From NCBI RefSeq assembly GCF_022775115.1, contig NZ_JALFLA010000052.1:1-60318 (forward strand): a stretch of 60,318 nucleotides of DNA, in the 5' to 3' direction. A program made the translations under genes and the position numbers. The notes beneath the pieces are model-generated. The model searched no databases and was not told the DNA's origin. It was given only the letters and a program-made list of their open reading frames with translations. The first letter of the stretch is position 1; each line of letters starts with the position of its first letter. The DNA is from Agathobaculum sp. GTDB taxonomy: Bacteria; Bacillota; Clostridia; Oscillospirales; Butyricicoccaceae. This document shows, piece by piece, positions 33,042 to 43,361 of this stretch.

Positions 33042-33878
33042 TTGTTTGATATCCTGTCTGAATCGTTTGTGGATGTTGCCAAAACAGTTCCGCTGCTGCT
33101 GCTGGTCTACGCGCTTCTCTATTATATCGAGAACCGCCTGACCAGCACACCCGCGCTGCTTACGCGCGCGGCGCGGTTTGGCCCAATTGCGGGCGCGGCG
33201 GCGGGCACCATCCCGCAGTGCGGCTTTTCGGCGGCGGCCGCCGCGCTCTTTTCGCATGGCTGCCTTGCCCCGGCAACGCTGGTATCGGTCTTTCTCGCCA
33301 CGTCGGACGAGGCCGTACCTGTGCTGCTGGCCGGTGGCGCGGGCGCGGCGGTCGCGCCGCTGCTGGCCGTTAAGTTCGCACTCGCCGTTGCAGGCGGCTA
33401 TCTGCTCCGGCTGACCGTCTTTCGGGCACACCGGCCTGCGGACAAAGCGCCGTCCAAGCCGACGGTGAACGACTGCGGCTGCTGCGGCGGCTCTCCCGTT
33501 GCATCTGTGTTATGGCGCACGGCCAAAACGGCCTTTTTCCTATTTGCCGTGCTGCTCGCGCTCAGCCTTGTCATCGAATGGGCGGGCGAGGATCGCGTAT
33601 CCGCACTCCTTTTGGCGGACAGCGTGTTCCAGCCGCTGCTGTGCGCCGTGCTCGGCCTTGTGCCGAGCTGCGCGATGAGCGTGCTACTCTCCGAGTTGTA
33701 TGCCGCGGGCACGCTCAGCTTTGGCGCGCTGATCGCCGGTCTGTCCACCGGGGCGGGCTTCGGCTACCTTGTGCTGCTGGAGGACAAGGAGGGGCGGCAC
33801 CGCGCGCTGCCCATCATCGCCGCGACCTTTGTGATCGCGGTGGCCGGCGGTACAGTCATTCATATTTTCTTCGGCTGA
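33042..33878 (+). CDS. ArsP_2-family permease (arsenic or manganese efflux-like)
   Basis: A 278-residue membrane protein with two half-domains, each carrying a polar, Cys-containing motif in a helix: IAGAAAGTIPQCGFSAAAAALF and VLGLVPSCAMSVLLSELY. The linker includes DCGCCGGS, which may bind thiophilic metal. This fits the putative arsenic-efflux/manganese-transporter family PF11449; the true substrate is unknown. The start is ambiguous: GAGGTG at 33030-33035 suits TTG 33042, which also matches where family members start, but GTG 33033 is possible. It is divergent from the helicase. Confidence 0.75.
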   Translation: MFDILSESFVDVAKTVPLLLLVYALLYYIENRLTSTPALLTRAARFGPIAGAAAGTIPQCGFSAAAAALFSHGCLAPATLVSVFLATSDEAVPVLLAGGAGAAVAPLLAVKFALAVAGGYLLRLTVFRAHRPADKAPSKPTVNDCGCCGGSPVASVLWRTAKTAFFLFAVLLALSLVIEWAGEDRVSALLLADSVFQPLLCAVLGLVPSCAMSVLLSELYAAGTLSFGALIAGLSTGAGFGYLVLLEDKEGRHRALPIIAATFVIAVAGGTVIHIFFG

Positions 33879-33892
33879 ACGCCGTCGCGTAA

Positions 33893-33922
33893 AACGGTCT
33901 CCACAGCGGAGGCCGTTTTTTC
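33893..33922. terminator. Terminator between convergent genes
   Basis: AAACGGTCTCC and GGAGGCCGTTT pair around ACAGC and are followed by a T-run. Confidence 0.75.
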
Positions 33923-33926
33923 GCTT

Positions 33927-34541
33927 CTACGCGCCCATTTCGCGCAGCAGCTCAAACGTCTGCCGCGCCCACTCCATGTCAATGCACTGAAAATCGCCGC
34001 CCGGCGTGTACAGGTAGGTTTCCACATCGCCGCGCAGCCGCTGATACAGTTCGCCCGGCATGGCGGCGTATTGCTCCGCCCCGTCGGACAGGACGGCGGC
34101 AAAGCGCAGCTCACCCGTGCGCGCGTCCAGCTCGTGGAACAGCATCTCGACCACATCCAAATCGTGGCCAAGCTGCATCAGCAGCAACAGCTTCATCAGC
34201 TCGACCGCGCGGTCGTCCAGTCCGGCCTCGAGCACGGCGATTTTTTCCCGAAAGCCGTTCAAATCGCGTACAAGGCGCAGCCTGTAGCCCGCCAGCGGCT
34301 CGAACGCGGCTGCCGGGGCGGCCTCCTGCTCCGGCCAGAGCCAAACCATGAACTGGTTGTCCATATCGTGATACAGGCAGGGATGCACCAGCAGCATGGT
34401 CTCCCCGCAATTGGGGCACTTGACGCGAAAGCAGGAAAGATCGCGCACCCTGTTTCGCAGCGCGGGATTTCGGTCGATATTGATATGATCGAGCACCTTA
34501 TGGTCGGTCTCGGCCTGACAGTGCGGACAGGTGGCGGTCAT
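33927..34541 (-). CDS. CpXC-domain protein
   Basis: A 204-residue cytoplasmic protein with a zinc-ribbon-like N-terminal CpXC domain: CPHCQAE near residue 5 and KCPNCGETMLLVHPCLYHDMD near 45-60. A helical region follows (LDDRAVELMKLLLLMQLGHDL) and a final beta/helix part. The function of CpXC proteins is unknown, and they are common in gut Firmicutes. ATG 34541 follows a GGGAGC-type site. It is a single-gene unit. Confidence 0.8.
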   Translation of the reverse strand: MTATCPHCQAETDHKVLDHINIDRNPALRNRVRDLSCFRVKCPNCGETMLLVHPCLYHDMDNQFMVWLWPEQEAAPAAAFEPLAGYRLRLVRDLNGFREKIAVLEAGLDDRAVELMKLLLLMQLGHDLDVVEMLFHELDARTGELRFAAVLSDGAEQYAAMPGELYQRLRGDVETYLYTPGGDFQCIDMEWARQTFELLREMGA

Positions 34542-34908
34542 GCTCCGTTTTGCTCCCTTCCCATGCGTCTGGTTGTATTATGCCACAGCGGCCGGCTTTT
34601 TTGCAGCCAAAGCGCCTGCCGGCGCGCCGCTGATGGTATCATTGTAAAACAAAGCGGGATGCACTGCATCCTCGCTTCCTGGTGGACATTTCTTGCCGAA
34701 AAACTATGTTCGACAATTGTATAACAGCCTTGCTGCGTTCATTATATCACAGCGGCAAGCGCGTGTGAAGCCAAATCGTTCATCCTTTATGCTGCTGGTG
34801 ATATAATCGCTGTTTCACGCCTATTATATCATACTATTTATGTGCCAGCAAGTATATGCCGCGCAAAAAACGGCAAAAGCGCACCGCGTCTGCCGTGCGC
34901 TTTTGCTT
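34542..34908. other. Gene-free stretch with decayed palindromic repeats
   Basis: No credible gene. It holds a GC stem (AGCGGGATGCA / TGCATCCTCGCT) near 34650, and three ATTATATCA-type sequences: 34741-34750, 34797-34808 as its reverse complement GTGATATAAT, and 34822-34831. They resemble the palindromic repeats at 23114-23248 and 53666-53694. A terminator for the DUF2752 gene, GCAAAAGCGCAC/GTGCGCTTTTGC, ends at about 34905. Confidence 0.55.
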
Positions 34909-35271
34909 TTACGCCGCAAAAAGCAGCGGATCACGCACCGCAAGGCGCACGATCCATATCCCCGCCCAGAGCGCGAGCACACCCCAGAGCAGCGCCCGCT
35001 CGCGCGCCTTTGTGCCGAGCAGCGGCTTTTTGCCGAACAGCACATACAGCACCACCGGCGGCAGCACGAACACCATCGGATGATAGCGAAGCGCCGCTGC
35101 AAAGTCCAGCCGCAGCAGAGCGGCCGTCGCGCGGCTCATGCCGCAGCCGGGGCACGGCACGCCGGTCACTCGCCACACGGGACAGCCCCAGCCCAGCCCG
35201 CGCGCCGAGGCATATGCTGCCAAGGCCAGCGCGATACACACGAGCAGGCCGCGCACGCCCCGCTTCATCAT
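34909..35271 (-). CDS. DUF2752 membrane protein
   Basis: A 120-residue protein with three membrane segments and the DUF2752 signature GCPVWRVTGVPCPGCGMSRATAALLRLDF, which includes two Cys pairs that may bind metal or haem, then ALRYHPMVFVLPPVVLY. The function of the family is unknown. Its ATG 35271 overlaps the ABC-F stop as ATGATG, so the two are translationally coupled. It is followed by a terminator. The cysteine-rich loop faces a membrane surface. Confidence 0.82.
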   Translation of the reverse strand: MMKRGVRGLLVCIALALAAYASARGLGWGCPVWRVTGVPCPGCGMSRATAALLRLDFAAALRYHPMVFVLPPVVLYVLFGKKPLLGTKARERALLWGVLALWAGIWIVRLAVRDPLLFAA

Positions 35272-36872
35272 CCCTGATAGGTCTCGCGGAACTCGAGGAA
35301 CTCGTCGTAGGTGCACTCCTTGTCGAGCGTGCCGGTCGGGCGCAGCTCGATGATGCGGGTGGCGATGGTCTGCACAAACTCATGGTCGTGCGAGGCGAAC
35401 AGTACCGTGCCTTTGAAATCGCGCACACCGTTGTTGACCGCCGTGATAGACTCCAGATCGAGGTGGTTGGTCGGCTGGTCGATGACCAGCACGTTCGAGC
35501 CGAACAGCATCATGCGCGCCAGCATCAGGCGCACCTTTTCGCCGCCGGACAACACGCGCACCGGCTTGTACACATCATCGCCCGAAAACAGCATCCGCCC
35601 CAGAAAGCCGCGCAGCGTGCTTTCCAGCGTATCCGTGCGCGAATAGGGCGCGATCCAGTCGAGCATATTTTCGGTGTGTCCTTCAAAATACTCATTATTG
35701 TCCTTGGGAAAATAGCTTTGCGATGTGGTAACGCCCCATTTGAACGAGCCTTCGTCGGGCTTTATCTCACCGATCAGGATCTGGAACAGCGTGGTCATGG
35801 CCAGCTCATTGTCCGAAATGAAGGCGATCTTATCCCCCCGGCGAACGATGAAGGAGACATTGTCCAGCACCTTTTCGCCGTCGATCGTCTTGGAGATGCC
35901 GCGCACCTCAAGGATATCCTTGCCTGCTTCCCGGTCGGCATCAAACGCGACCCACGGATAGCGCCGGCTGGATGCAGGCAGCTCCTCGACAGTCAGCTTG
36001 TCAATCAGCTTGCGGCGGCTGGTCGCCTGACGCGACTTGGACTTGTTGGCCGCGAAGCGCTGGATGAAGTTTTGCAGCTCCTTGATCTTTTCCTCGTTTT
36101 TCCGGTTCTGATCCTTGATCATGCGCTGGATGAGCTGCGAGGATTCATACCAGAACTCATAGTTGCCGACATACAGCTTGATCTTGCCGTAATCAATATC
36201 AACGATATGGGTGCACACATTGTTGAGGAAGTGGCGGTCGTGCGAGACGACCAGCACCGTGCCCTCAAAATCGGCCAAAAAGTCCTCCAGCCAGCGCACG
36301 GCCTGTATATCCAGATGGTTGGTCGGCTCGTCAAGCAGCAGAATATCCGGCTTGCCGAACAGCGCGCGGGCGAGCAGCACCTTGACCTTTTCCACGTCGC
36401 CCAGATTCTTCATCTCGGTATACAGCACGGCGTCCGCGTCCAGCCCAAGGCCGCCCAGCAGCCGCGCCGTCTCGGTCTCGGCATCCCAGCCGCCCATCTC
36501 GGCAAACTCGGCCTCCAGCTCGGCCGCGCGGTTACCGTCCTCCTCGGTGAAGGGGTCCTTGGCATAAAGCGCGTCCTTTTCGTGCATCACCTCAAGCAGG
36601 CGCGGATTGCCGCCAAGCACCGTGTTCAGCACGGTTTCGTCGTTAAAAGCGAAATGGTCCTGCTTGAGCACGCTCATCCGGGTGTTCGGCTTGATGGCCA
36701 CCGTGCCGGTAGATGCATCCAGATCGCCCGACAGAATGCGCAGAAAGGTCGATTTGCCCGCGCCGTTGGCGCCGATGACGCCGTAGCAGTTGCCCTCGGT
36801 GAACTTGAGATTGACGTCCTTAAACAGCGGCTCGCCGCTGAAATTCAGGCTCAGCTCGGAAATGGTGATCAT
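35268..36872 (-). CDS. ABC-F ATPase (YbiT-like)
   Basis: A 534-residue soluble protein with two ABC domains in tandem, acting on the ribosome like other ABC-F translation factors rather than in a membrane. Domain 1 has GANGAGKSTFLRILSG and LLLDEPTNHLD, with a weak signature NLGDVEK. A linker (about 240-320) is rich in Lys/Arg/Gln. Domain 2 has SGGEKVRLMLARMM and VIDQPTNHLD, but its Walker A reads SDNELAMTTLF, with Met in place of Lys. Related YbiT proteins have an NELAKTT type of loop, so the Met is a further step away. It is upstream of and coupled to the DUF2752 gene. Confidence 0.9.
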   Translation of the reverse strand: MITISELSLNFSGEPLFKDVNLKFTEGNCYGVIGANGAGKSTFLRILSGDLDASTGTVAIKPNTRMSVLKQDHFAFNDETVLNTVLGGNPRLLEVMHEKDALYAKDPFTEEDGNRAAELEAEFAEMGGWDAETETARLLGGLGLDADAVLYTEMKNLGDVEKVKVLLARALFGKPDILLLDEPTNHLDIQAVRWLEDFLADFEGTVLVVSHDRHFLNNVCTHIVDIDYGKIKLYVGNYEFWYESSQLIQRMIKDQNRKNEEKIKELQNFIQRFAANKSKSRQATSRRKLIDKLTVEELPASSRRYPWVAFDADREAGKDILEVRGISKTIDGEKVLDNVSFIVRRGDKIAFISDNELAMTTLFQILIGEIKPDEGSFKWGVTTSQSYFPKDNNEYFEGHTENMLDWIAPYSRTDTLESTLRGFLGRMLFSGDDVYKPVRVLSGGEKVRLMLARMMLFGSNVLVIDQPTNHLDLESITAVNNGVRDFKGTVLFASHDHEFVQTIATRIIELRPTGTLDKECTYDEFLEFRETYQG

Positions 36873-36981
36873 AAGGGGTCTTATCCTCCGTTTTCTGATT
36901 TCATCTGTAAGGATTATACCACATATGGGCGCGCATTCACAGTTATTTTACACCATGGCGGACATTTTTGTATATCTTGTC

Positions 36982-37010
36982 TTGAATTGACGCGCCGCAG
37001 CCGCTATACT
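36982..37010 (+). promoter_or_regulatory. SigA-type promoter for the sirtuin gene
   Basis: TTGAAT (36982-36987) and TATACT (37005-37010) are 17 bp apart, about 65 bp upstream of the sirtuin start codon. Confidence 0.65.
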
Positions 37011-37076
37011 TATATTAAAACTACCCCTTTTACCCGCCGCACAGGGTTTGACAGCAGCCAAACAGGAGGTGCTTTG

Positions 37077-37793
37077 ATGGACGCGCAGATCGCAAAGCTG
37101 AAGGAATGGATCGACGGGAGCGACAACATCGTGTTTTTCGGCGGTGCGGGCGTGTCGACCGAGTCGGGCATTCCCGATTTCCGCTCGGTGGACGGCCTGT
37201 ATAACCAGCAGTACAAATACCCGCCCGAAACCATCCTGAGCCACAGCTTTTTCATGGCCGAGCCGGAGGAGTTTTACCGCTTCTACCGCGCCAAGATGCT
37301 CGCGCTGGACGCGCAGCCCAATGCCGCGCACTTAAAGCTCGCCGCATGGGAGCGCGCGGGCAAATGCCGCGCGGTCATCACCCAGAACATCGACGGCCTG
37401 CACCAAAAAGCCGGCTCGCGGGAGGTGCTCGAGCTGCACGGCTCAGTGCTGCGCAACCACTGTATGCGCTGCCGCAAGCCCTATGACGTGCGCGATATTG
37501 CCGCCGGCACAGGCGTGCCCAAATGCGCCTGCGGCGGCATGATAAAGCCCGATGTCGTGCTGTATGAGGAAAGTTTAGACAGCGGCACGATCAACAAAAG
37601 CGTTTCCTACATCGCGGCCGCCGATATCCTCATCATCGGCGGTACCTCGCTTGCCGTCTATCCCGCCGCCGGGCTGATCGACTACTACCGCGGCCGTAGG
37701 CTTGTGCTGGTCAACAAGACCGAAACGCCCGCCGACCGGCGCGCCGATCTGGTCATCCACGGCGCGATCGGCGAGGTATTCTCCCAGCTGTAA
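37077..37793 (+). CDS. cobB: NAD-dependent protein deacylase (sirtuin)
   Basis: A 238-residue sirtuin that removes acyl groups from lysines using NAD. It has [29 protein letters not shown] with the NAD-binding Asn/Asp, the catalytic His in LELHGS, four zinc cysteines in CMRC and CAC-type pairs, and [16 protein letters not shown] 37077 follows AACAGGAGG. A 983-codon open frame in the same reading frame begins at 34842 only because the opposite-strand ABC-F gene leaves that frame free of stops. It is a single-gene unit divergent from the ABC-F gene. Confidence 0.94.
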   Translation: MDAQIAKLKEWIDGSDNIVFFGGAGVSTESGIPDFRSVDGLYNQQYKYPPETILSHSFFMAEPEEFYRFYRAKMLALDAQPNAAHLKLAAWERAGKCRAVITQNIDGLHQKAGSREVLELHGSVLRNHCMRCRKPYDVRDIAAGTGVPKCACGGMIKPDVVLYEESLDSGTINKSVSYIAAADILIIGGTSLAVYPAAGLIDYYRGRRLVLVNKTETPADRRADLVIHGAIGEVFSQL

Positions 37794-37858
37794 CGCGCCC
37801 TCCCCCGCGCACACTTTTCCGCCCGCCGCCTCCGGCTGTACTTTTTGTAAAAAACCGC

Positions 37859-37887
37859 TTGCAATCGGACGGGCAGTATGCTATTAT
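37859..37887 (+). promoter_or_regulatory. SigA-type promoter for rpmB
   Basis: TTGCAA (37859-37864) and TATTAT (37882-37887) are 17 bp apart, with TATAAT directly overlapping. It lies about 40 bp upstream of rpmB. Confidence 0.65.
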
Positions 37888-37929
37888 AATATACGTTACG
37901 CAATGCATCAGAGAAGGAGGTGCAGGAAA

Positions 37930-38118
37930 ATGGCAAAGTGCGATATTTGCGGCAAGGGCGTGACCTTTGGTATTCAGGTCTCTCACTCGCATCGTCGTTC
38001 CAACAGAACGTGGAAGCCGAATGTTCGTCGTGTAAAGGCTCTGGTCGATGGTACTCCCCGCCATGTCAACGTATGTACTCGGTGCCTCCGCTCCGGCAAG
38101 GTAACCCGCGCGATTTGA
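37930..38118 (+). CDS. rpmB: 50S ribosomal protein L28
   Basis: A 62-residue ribosomal protein of the large subunit. It starts AKCDICGKGVTFGIQVSHSH and continues RRSNRTWKPNVRRVKALVDG. The two CxxC pairs (CDIC and CTRC) make this the zinc-binding form of L28. AGAAGGAGG lies before ATG 37930. It is a single gene with its own promoter and a following terminator, the usual arrangement in Clostridia. Confidence 0.96.
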   Translation: MAKCDICGKGVTFGIQVSHSHRRSNRTWKPNVRRVKALVDGTPRHVNVCTRCLRSGKVTRAI

Positions 38119-38148
38119 TTTTGCGCGATACGTTGAACGCATGCTAAG

Positions 38149-38174
38149 GCGCTCTGCTTGCAGGGCGCTTTTCT
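38149..38174 (+). terminator. Terminator after rpmB
   Basis: GCGCTCTGC and GCAGGGCGC pair, with a TTTTC tail, just upstream of azlC. Confidence 0.65.
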
Positions 38175-38210
38175 ATTGCCCCATTTCACGCTTTCAGAGG
38201 TGATATCGCT

Positions 38211-38900
38211 ATGAAACAAGCCCTTCGCCCGGCGTTCACCGCAACCATACCGGTATTGTGCGGCTATCTGTTCATCGGCTTCGCGTTTGGCGTCATGCTG
38301 CGGGACGCGGGCTTTGCGCCGCCGTGGGCGCTGCTGTGCAGCCTGACCATCTACGCAGGCTCGGGGCAGTATCTGCTGGTGTCGCTGCTGGCAGGCGGCG
38401 CCTCGCTCGTGACCGTGGCAGTGATGACACTCCTGCTCAACTGCCGCCATATCTTTTATGGGCTTTCCTTTTTGGAACCCTTCCACCAAATGGGCGGCAA
38501 GAAATGGTACATGATCTTCGCCCTCACCGACGAGACCTACTCGCTGCTATGCTCGCTCCAAACACCAGCAGGCGTAGACCCGAGCGCCATGCGGTTTCTG
38601 ATCGCCGTGCTCGACCACAGCTATTGGATACTTGGCTCGGTGGCCGGCGGTGTTATCGGCGGCGTGCTGCCGTTTGATTCGACCGGCATCGACTTTGCGA
38701 TGACCGCGCTGTTCACAGTCATCTTTGTCGAGCAGTGGCTGCAATCCAAATGCCACATCCCCGCGCTGATGGGACTTGGCGCGGCAGCTGTGTCACTCGC
38801 GCTGCTCGGGGCCGACAACTTCATCCTGCCCGCCATGCTGGCAATCTGTGTCATGCTGGTCGCCGCGCGGGGCAGGCTGTATCGAGAGGAGGCCACATAA
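38211..38900 (+). CDS. azlC: AzlC-type branched-chain amino acid permease subunit
   Basis: A 229-residue membrane protein with about six helices. It has PVLCGYLFIGFAFGVMLRDAG, LTIYAGSGQYLLVSLL and LNCRHIFYGLSF, the AzlC signature in order. AzlC works with the small partner AzlD encoded next to it to export branched-chain amino acids or analogues. ATG 38211 follows GAGGTGATATCGCT. The stop is one base before the azlD start codon. No Lrp-type regulator is adjacent. Confidence 0.92.
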   Translation: MKQALRPAFTATIPVLCGYLFIGFAFGVMLRDAGFAPPWALLCSLTIYAGSGQYLLVSLLAGGASLVTVAVMTLLLNCRHIFYGLSFLEPFHQMGGKKWYMIFALTDETYSLLCSLQTPAGVDPSAMRFLIAVLDHSYWILGSVAGGVIGGVLPFDSTGIDFAMTALFTVIFVEQWLQSKCHIPALMGLGAAAVSLALLGADNFILPAMLAICVMLVAARGRLYREEAT

Positions 38901-38901
38901 A

Positions 38902-39231
38902 ATGACCACCCAAAGGGCGCTCGCCATGGTCGCCGTTGCCGCTGTTTGCACCTTTGCCACACGGCTTGCGCCGTTTCTGCTGTTTAACGGCAAGAAGCCT
39001 ATTCCGCCTCTCATCCGCTATCTGGGCGAGGCGCTGCCCCCCGCGGTCATCGCGCTGCTGGTCGTTTACTGCCTGAAAAACGTGCAGTGGCTCACCGGCT
39101 CGCACGGCCTGCCCGAGCTGTTGTGCATCGCTGTCACCGCGCTGCTGCACCTGTGGAAGCGCAACAACCTGCTGTCGATCGGCGCGGGCACGGTGCTATA
39201 CATGGTTTTGGTGCAAAACCTGTTTACCTGA
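38902..39231 (+). CDS. azlD: AzlD-type branched-chain amino acid transport subunit
   Basis: A 109-residue membrane protein with about four helices. TFATRLAPFLLFNGKKPIPPLIRYLG is the typical AzlD N-terminal half, and LLCIAVTALLHLWKRNNLLSI follows in the second. It is the small partner of AzlC. GAGGAGGCC lies inside the end of azlC, and the start is 1 bp after its stop, so translation is coupled. Confidence 0.92.
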   Translation: MTTQRALAMVAVAAVCTFATRLAPFLLFNGKKPIPPLIRYLGEALPPAVIALLVVYCLKNVQWLTGSHGLPELLCIAVTALLHLWKRNNLLSIGAGTVLYMVLVQNLFT

Positions 39232-39238
39232 ATTCCCA

Positions 39239-39268
39239 AAGGCATGGTTTACCGTGCCTTTTCTTTTT
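39239..39268 (+). terminator. Terminator after azlCD
   Basis: AAGGCATGGT (39239-39248) pairs with ACCGTGCCTT (39251-39260), followed by TTCTTTTT. Confidence 0.75.
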
Positions 39269-39304
39269 GGTACAATAGAAGCAGCTACGAAAAGGAGAAC
39301 CGCT

Positions 39305-41458
39305 ATGCAAACCATCATCCAAACCTTATCCCGCGAGCTGGGGCAGCAGGAAAGCTGCGTCGCCGCCGTGGTCAAGCTGCTGGACGAGGGCAACACCGTG
39401 CCCTTCATCGCCCGCTACCGTAAGGAGCAGCACGGCGCGATGGACGACCAGACCATCCGTGCGCTGGCTGACCGACTGGCCTACCTGCGCAGCCTTGATG
39501 AGAAGCGCGCCGATATCCGCGCCGCGATCGAGGCGCAGGGTAAGCTGACTGATGCGCTCGCTACCGCGCTCGATGCGGCGCAGACGCTGGCCGCGCTCGA
39601 TGACCTGTACCGTCCCTACCGCCCCAAGCGGCGCACCCGCGCCTCGGTCGCGCGCGACAAGGGGCTTGCGCCGCTGGCGCAGGCGCTGCTGGAGGCGCGC
39701 ACGCCCTCGCCCACGATGGACGAGCTGGCCGCGCCCTTCATCTGCCCGGAAACCGGCGTGGAGACCGCAGCCGATGCGCTTGCCGGGGCATCTGACATCA
39801 TCGCCGAGGACATTGCTGATGACGCAAACCTCCGTGCGCAGCTGCGTGGACTGATGCACCGTACAGGCGTGCTCAAAACCACCGGCACGGACGAAAACGA
39901 CACCGTATACCGGATGTACCACGCCTTTTCCGAGCCGATCGGCAAGCTGCAAAGCCACCGCATCCTTGCCATCAACCGGGGCGAAAAGGAGGGCAAGCTC
40001 AAGGTGACGCTGACGGTCGACGACGCGCAGGCACTCGTCATGCTCAACCGCGCCGTGCTGCACCCCAAAAACCCCTTTTGCCCCGCGCTGCGCGAGACCT
40101 GCGCAGATTCTTGGAGCCGCCTGCTGTTTCCCTCGCTTGCGCGCGAGCTGCGTAGCGCGCTGACCGACGCGGCCAATGAACAGGCCATCCGCACCTTTGC
40201 GCTCAACTTACGCCCGCTGCTGCTGCAGCCGCCGGTCAGAAACCGCGTGACGCTCGGCTTTGACCCAGGCTACCGCAACGGCTGCAAGCTGGCCGTGGTG
40301 GACGGCACGGGCAAGCTGCTCGAAACCGCTGTCATCTACCCGGCGCAGCCGTTCCACAGGATCGATGAGGCCAAGCGTGTACTCACCCGGCTCTGCCGCA
40401 GTCACGGCGTCACCTGCATTGCCATCGGCAACGGCACAGCGAGCAAGGAAAGCGAAATGCTCATTGCGGAGTTTATCCGCGAATACGGCGGCGGCATCGA
40501 ATACATGGTCGTGTCCGAGGCGGGCGCGTCGGTCTATTCGGCCTCCAAGCTGGCTGCCGAGGAGTTCCCCGACTTTGACGTAAACCTGCGCTCGGCGGTA
40601 TCCATTGCGCGGCGGCTACAGGACCCACTTGCCGAGCTGGTCAAAATCGACCCCAAGGCGATCGGCGTCGGGCAATACCAGCACGATATGCCGCAGGCGC
40701 GGCTGGGTGAGGCACTGGACGGCGTGGTCGAGGACTGCGTCAGCGCGGTCGGTGTTGACCTGAACACGGCCTCGGCCGCACTGCTCTGCCGTGTGGCGGG
40801 TATTTCGGCCACCGTCTCCAAAAACATCGCGGCCTACCGCGAGCAGCACGGCCGCTTCGCTGACCGCAAGCAGCTTTTGCAGGTTAAGGGGCTTGGCCCC
40901 AAGGCCTATGAACAGTGCGCCGGCTTTCTGCGCGTGCCCGGCAGCCAAAACCTGCTGGACAACACCGCCGTCCATCCCGAATCCTACGCCGCCGCCCAAA
41001 CGCTGCTGATGCTGTGCGGCTACACGGCGGCGGACGCGGCGGCAGGCAAGCTGCACGAGCTGCCCGCCCGCATTCGGCAGCTTGGTGCGGAAAACGCGGC
41101 GCAGCGTTGCGGTGTTGGCGTACCGACGCTGCTGGACATCGCCGCCGAGCTGCAAAAGCCCGGCCGCGACCCGCGCGATGAGCTGCCGCCCCCGCTGCTG
41201 CGCTCCGATGTGCTTGACCTAAACGACCTAAAACCCGGCATGAAGCTCAAGGGCACGGTGCGCAACGTGGCCGACTTCGGCGCGTTTGTTGATATCGGCG
41301 TGCATCAGGATGGGTTGGTGCACATCTCACAGCTCTGCGACCGCTTCATCCGGCATCCGTCCGAGGTAGTTACTGTGGGCGATATCGTCGAAGTATCCGT
41401 GCTGTCAGTTGATACCAAAAGCCACCGTATCTCGCTTTCCATGAAACAGCAAAAGTGA
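39305..41458 (+). CDS. Tex-family transcription accessory / RNA-binding protein
   Basis: A 717-residue Tex (YhgF-like) protein that binds nucleic acid and associates with transcription. Order of parts: N-terminal helical region with VPFIARYRKEQHGAMDDQTIR, a YqgF/RNase-H-like domain with LGFDPGYRNGCKLAVVD (about 320-450), helix-hairpin-helix motifs (NIAAYREQHG and VKGLGPKAYEQCAGFLR, about 510-560), and a C-terminal S1 domain (about 640-710) with GTVRNVADFGAFVDIGVHQDGLVH. ATG 39305 follows AAAAGGAG. Length and order are normal for the family. Confidence 0.94.
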   Translation: MQTIIQTLSRELGQQESCVAAVVKLLDEGNTVPFIARYRKEQHGAMDDQTIRALADRLAYLRSLDEKRADIRAAIEAQGKLTDALATALDAAQTLAALDDLYRPYRPKRRTRASVARDKGLAPLAQALLEARTPSPTMDELAAPFICPETGVETAADALAGASDIIAEDIADDANLRAQLRGLMHRTGVLKTTGTDENDTVYRMYHAFSEPIGKLQSHRILAINRGEKEGKLKVTLTVDDAQALVMLNRAVLHPKNPFCPALRETCADSWSRLLFPSLARELRSALTDAANEQAIRTFALNLRPLLLQPPVRNRVTLGFDPGYRNGCKLAVVDGTGKLLETAVIYPAQPFHRIDEAKRVLTRLCRSHGVTCIAIGNGTASKESEMLIAEFIREYGGGIEYMVVSEAGASVYSASKLAAEEFPDFDVNLRSAVSIARRLQDPLAELVKIDPKAIGVGQYQHDMPQARLGEALDGVVEDCVSAVGVDLNTASAALLCRVAGISATVSKNIAAYREQHGRFADRKQLLQVKGLGPKAYEQCAGFLRVPGSQNLLDNTAVHPESYAAAQTLLMLCGYTAADAAAGKLHELPARIRQLGAENAAQRCGVGVPTLLDIAAELQKPGRDPRDELPPPLLRSDVLDLNDLKPGMKLKGTVRNVADFGAFVDIGVHQDGLVHISQLCDRFIRHPSEVVTVGDIVEVSVLSVDTKSHRISLSMKQQK

Positions 41459-41496
41459 CATATAAGCGCGGCAAAACGGCGGTTTTGGCCAAAACA

Positions 41497-41530
41497 AAGC
41501 CCTCTGTTCATAAGAACAGAGGGCTTTTGC
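41497..41530. terminator. Bidirectional terminator, tex and atp operon
   Basis: AAGCCCTCTGTTC (41497-41509) and GAACAGAGGGCTT (41514-41526) form a perfect 13-bp stem with a 4-base loop and T-runs on both strands. It ends tex and, in the other direction, the atp operon. Confidence 0.9.
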
Positions 41531-41533
41531 GTT

Positions 41534-41935
41534 TCACTTGTACTCTGCAATGCGCACGCGGTTGATCGCCTTTTTCAGCTTGACCTGTGCGATATCCTGC
41601 TCGCGGTCGCTCTGCTTATGGTGGATGTTCGCCCTGGCGCGTTCCGCCGCTGCCTTGGCGCGCTCCACGTCGATCTCGTCCGCCCACTCACAGGTGCGGG
41701 CGAGCACGACCGTCTCCTTCTTCGACACATCGACAAAGCCGCCGGCAATCGCCGCCACGCGCTTCTGGCCGTCCTTGATGACGGTCAGGCCGCCAACGCC
41801 CAGCGCCGCGGTATACGGCACATGCCCCGGCAGGATGCCGACGTCGCCCGTCGCCGTGCGCACTACAATGCGCTCGACCTCGCCGTCGTAGAAGCAGCGC
41901 TCCGCCGTCAGCACTTTCAAATGGAAGGTAGCCAT
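41534..41935 (-). CDS. atpC: ATP synthase F1 epsilon subunit
   Basis: A 133-residue epsilon subunit, part of the F1 central stalk. The N-terminal beta-barrel carries FHLKVLTAERCFYDGEVERI, GDVGILPGHVPY and GGFVDVSKKETVVLA. The C-terminal helical hairpin (about 90-133) has DVERAKAAAERARANI and can inhibit ATPase activity in relatives. ATG 41935 is two bases after the atpD stop. It is the last atp gene before the terminator. Confidence 0.95.
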   Translation of the reverse strand: MATFHLKVLTAERCFYDGEVERIVVRTATGDVGILPGHVPYTAALGVGGLTVIKDGQKRVAAIAGGFVDVSKKETVVLARTCEWADEIDVERAKAAAERARANIHHKQSDREQDIAQVKLKKAINRVRIAEYK

Positions 41936-41936
41936 A

Positions 41937-43361
<1,425 letters not shown>

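Noticed and set aside
34842-37793. A 983-codon open frame ending with the sirtuin
   Set aside because: Only the last 238 codons are the sirtuin. The rest is the strand opposite the ABC-F gene, which happens to lack stops in GC-rich sequence.
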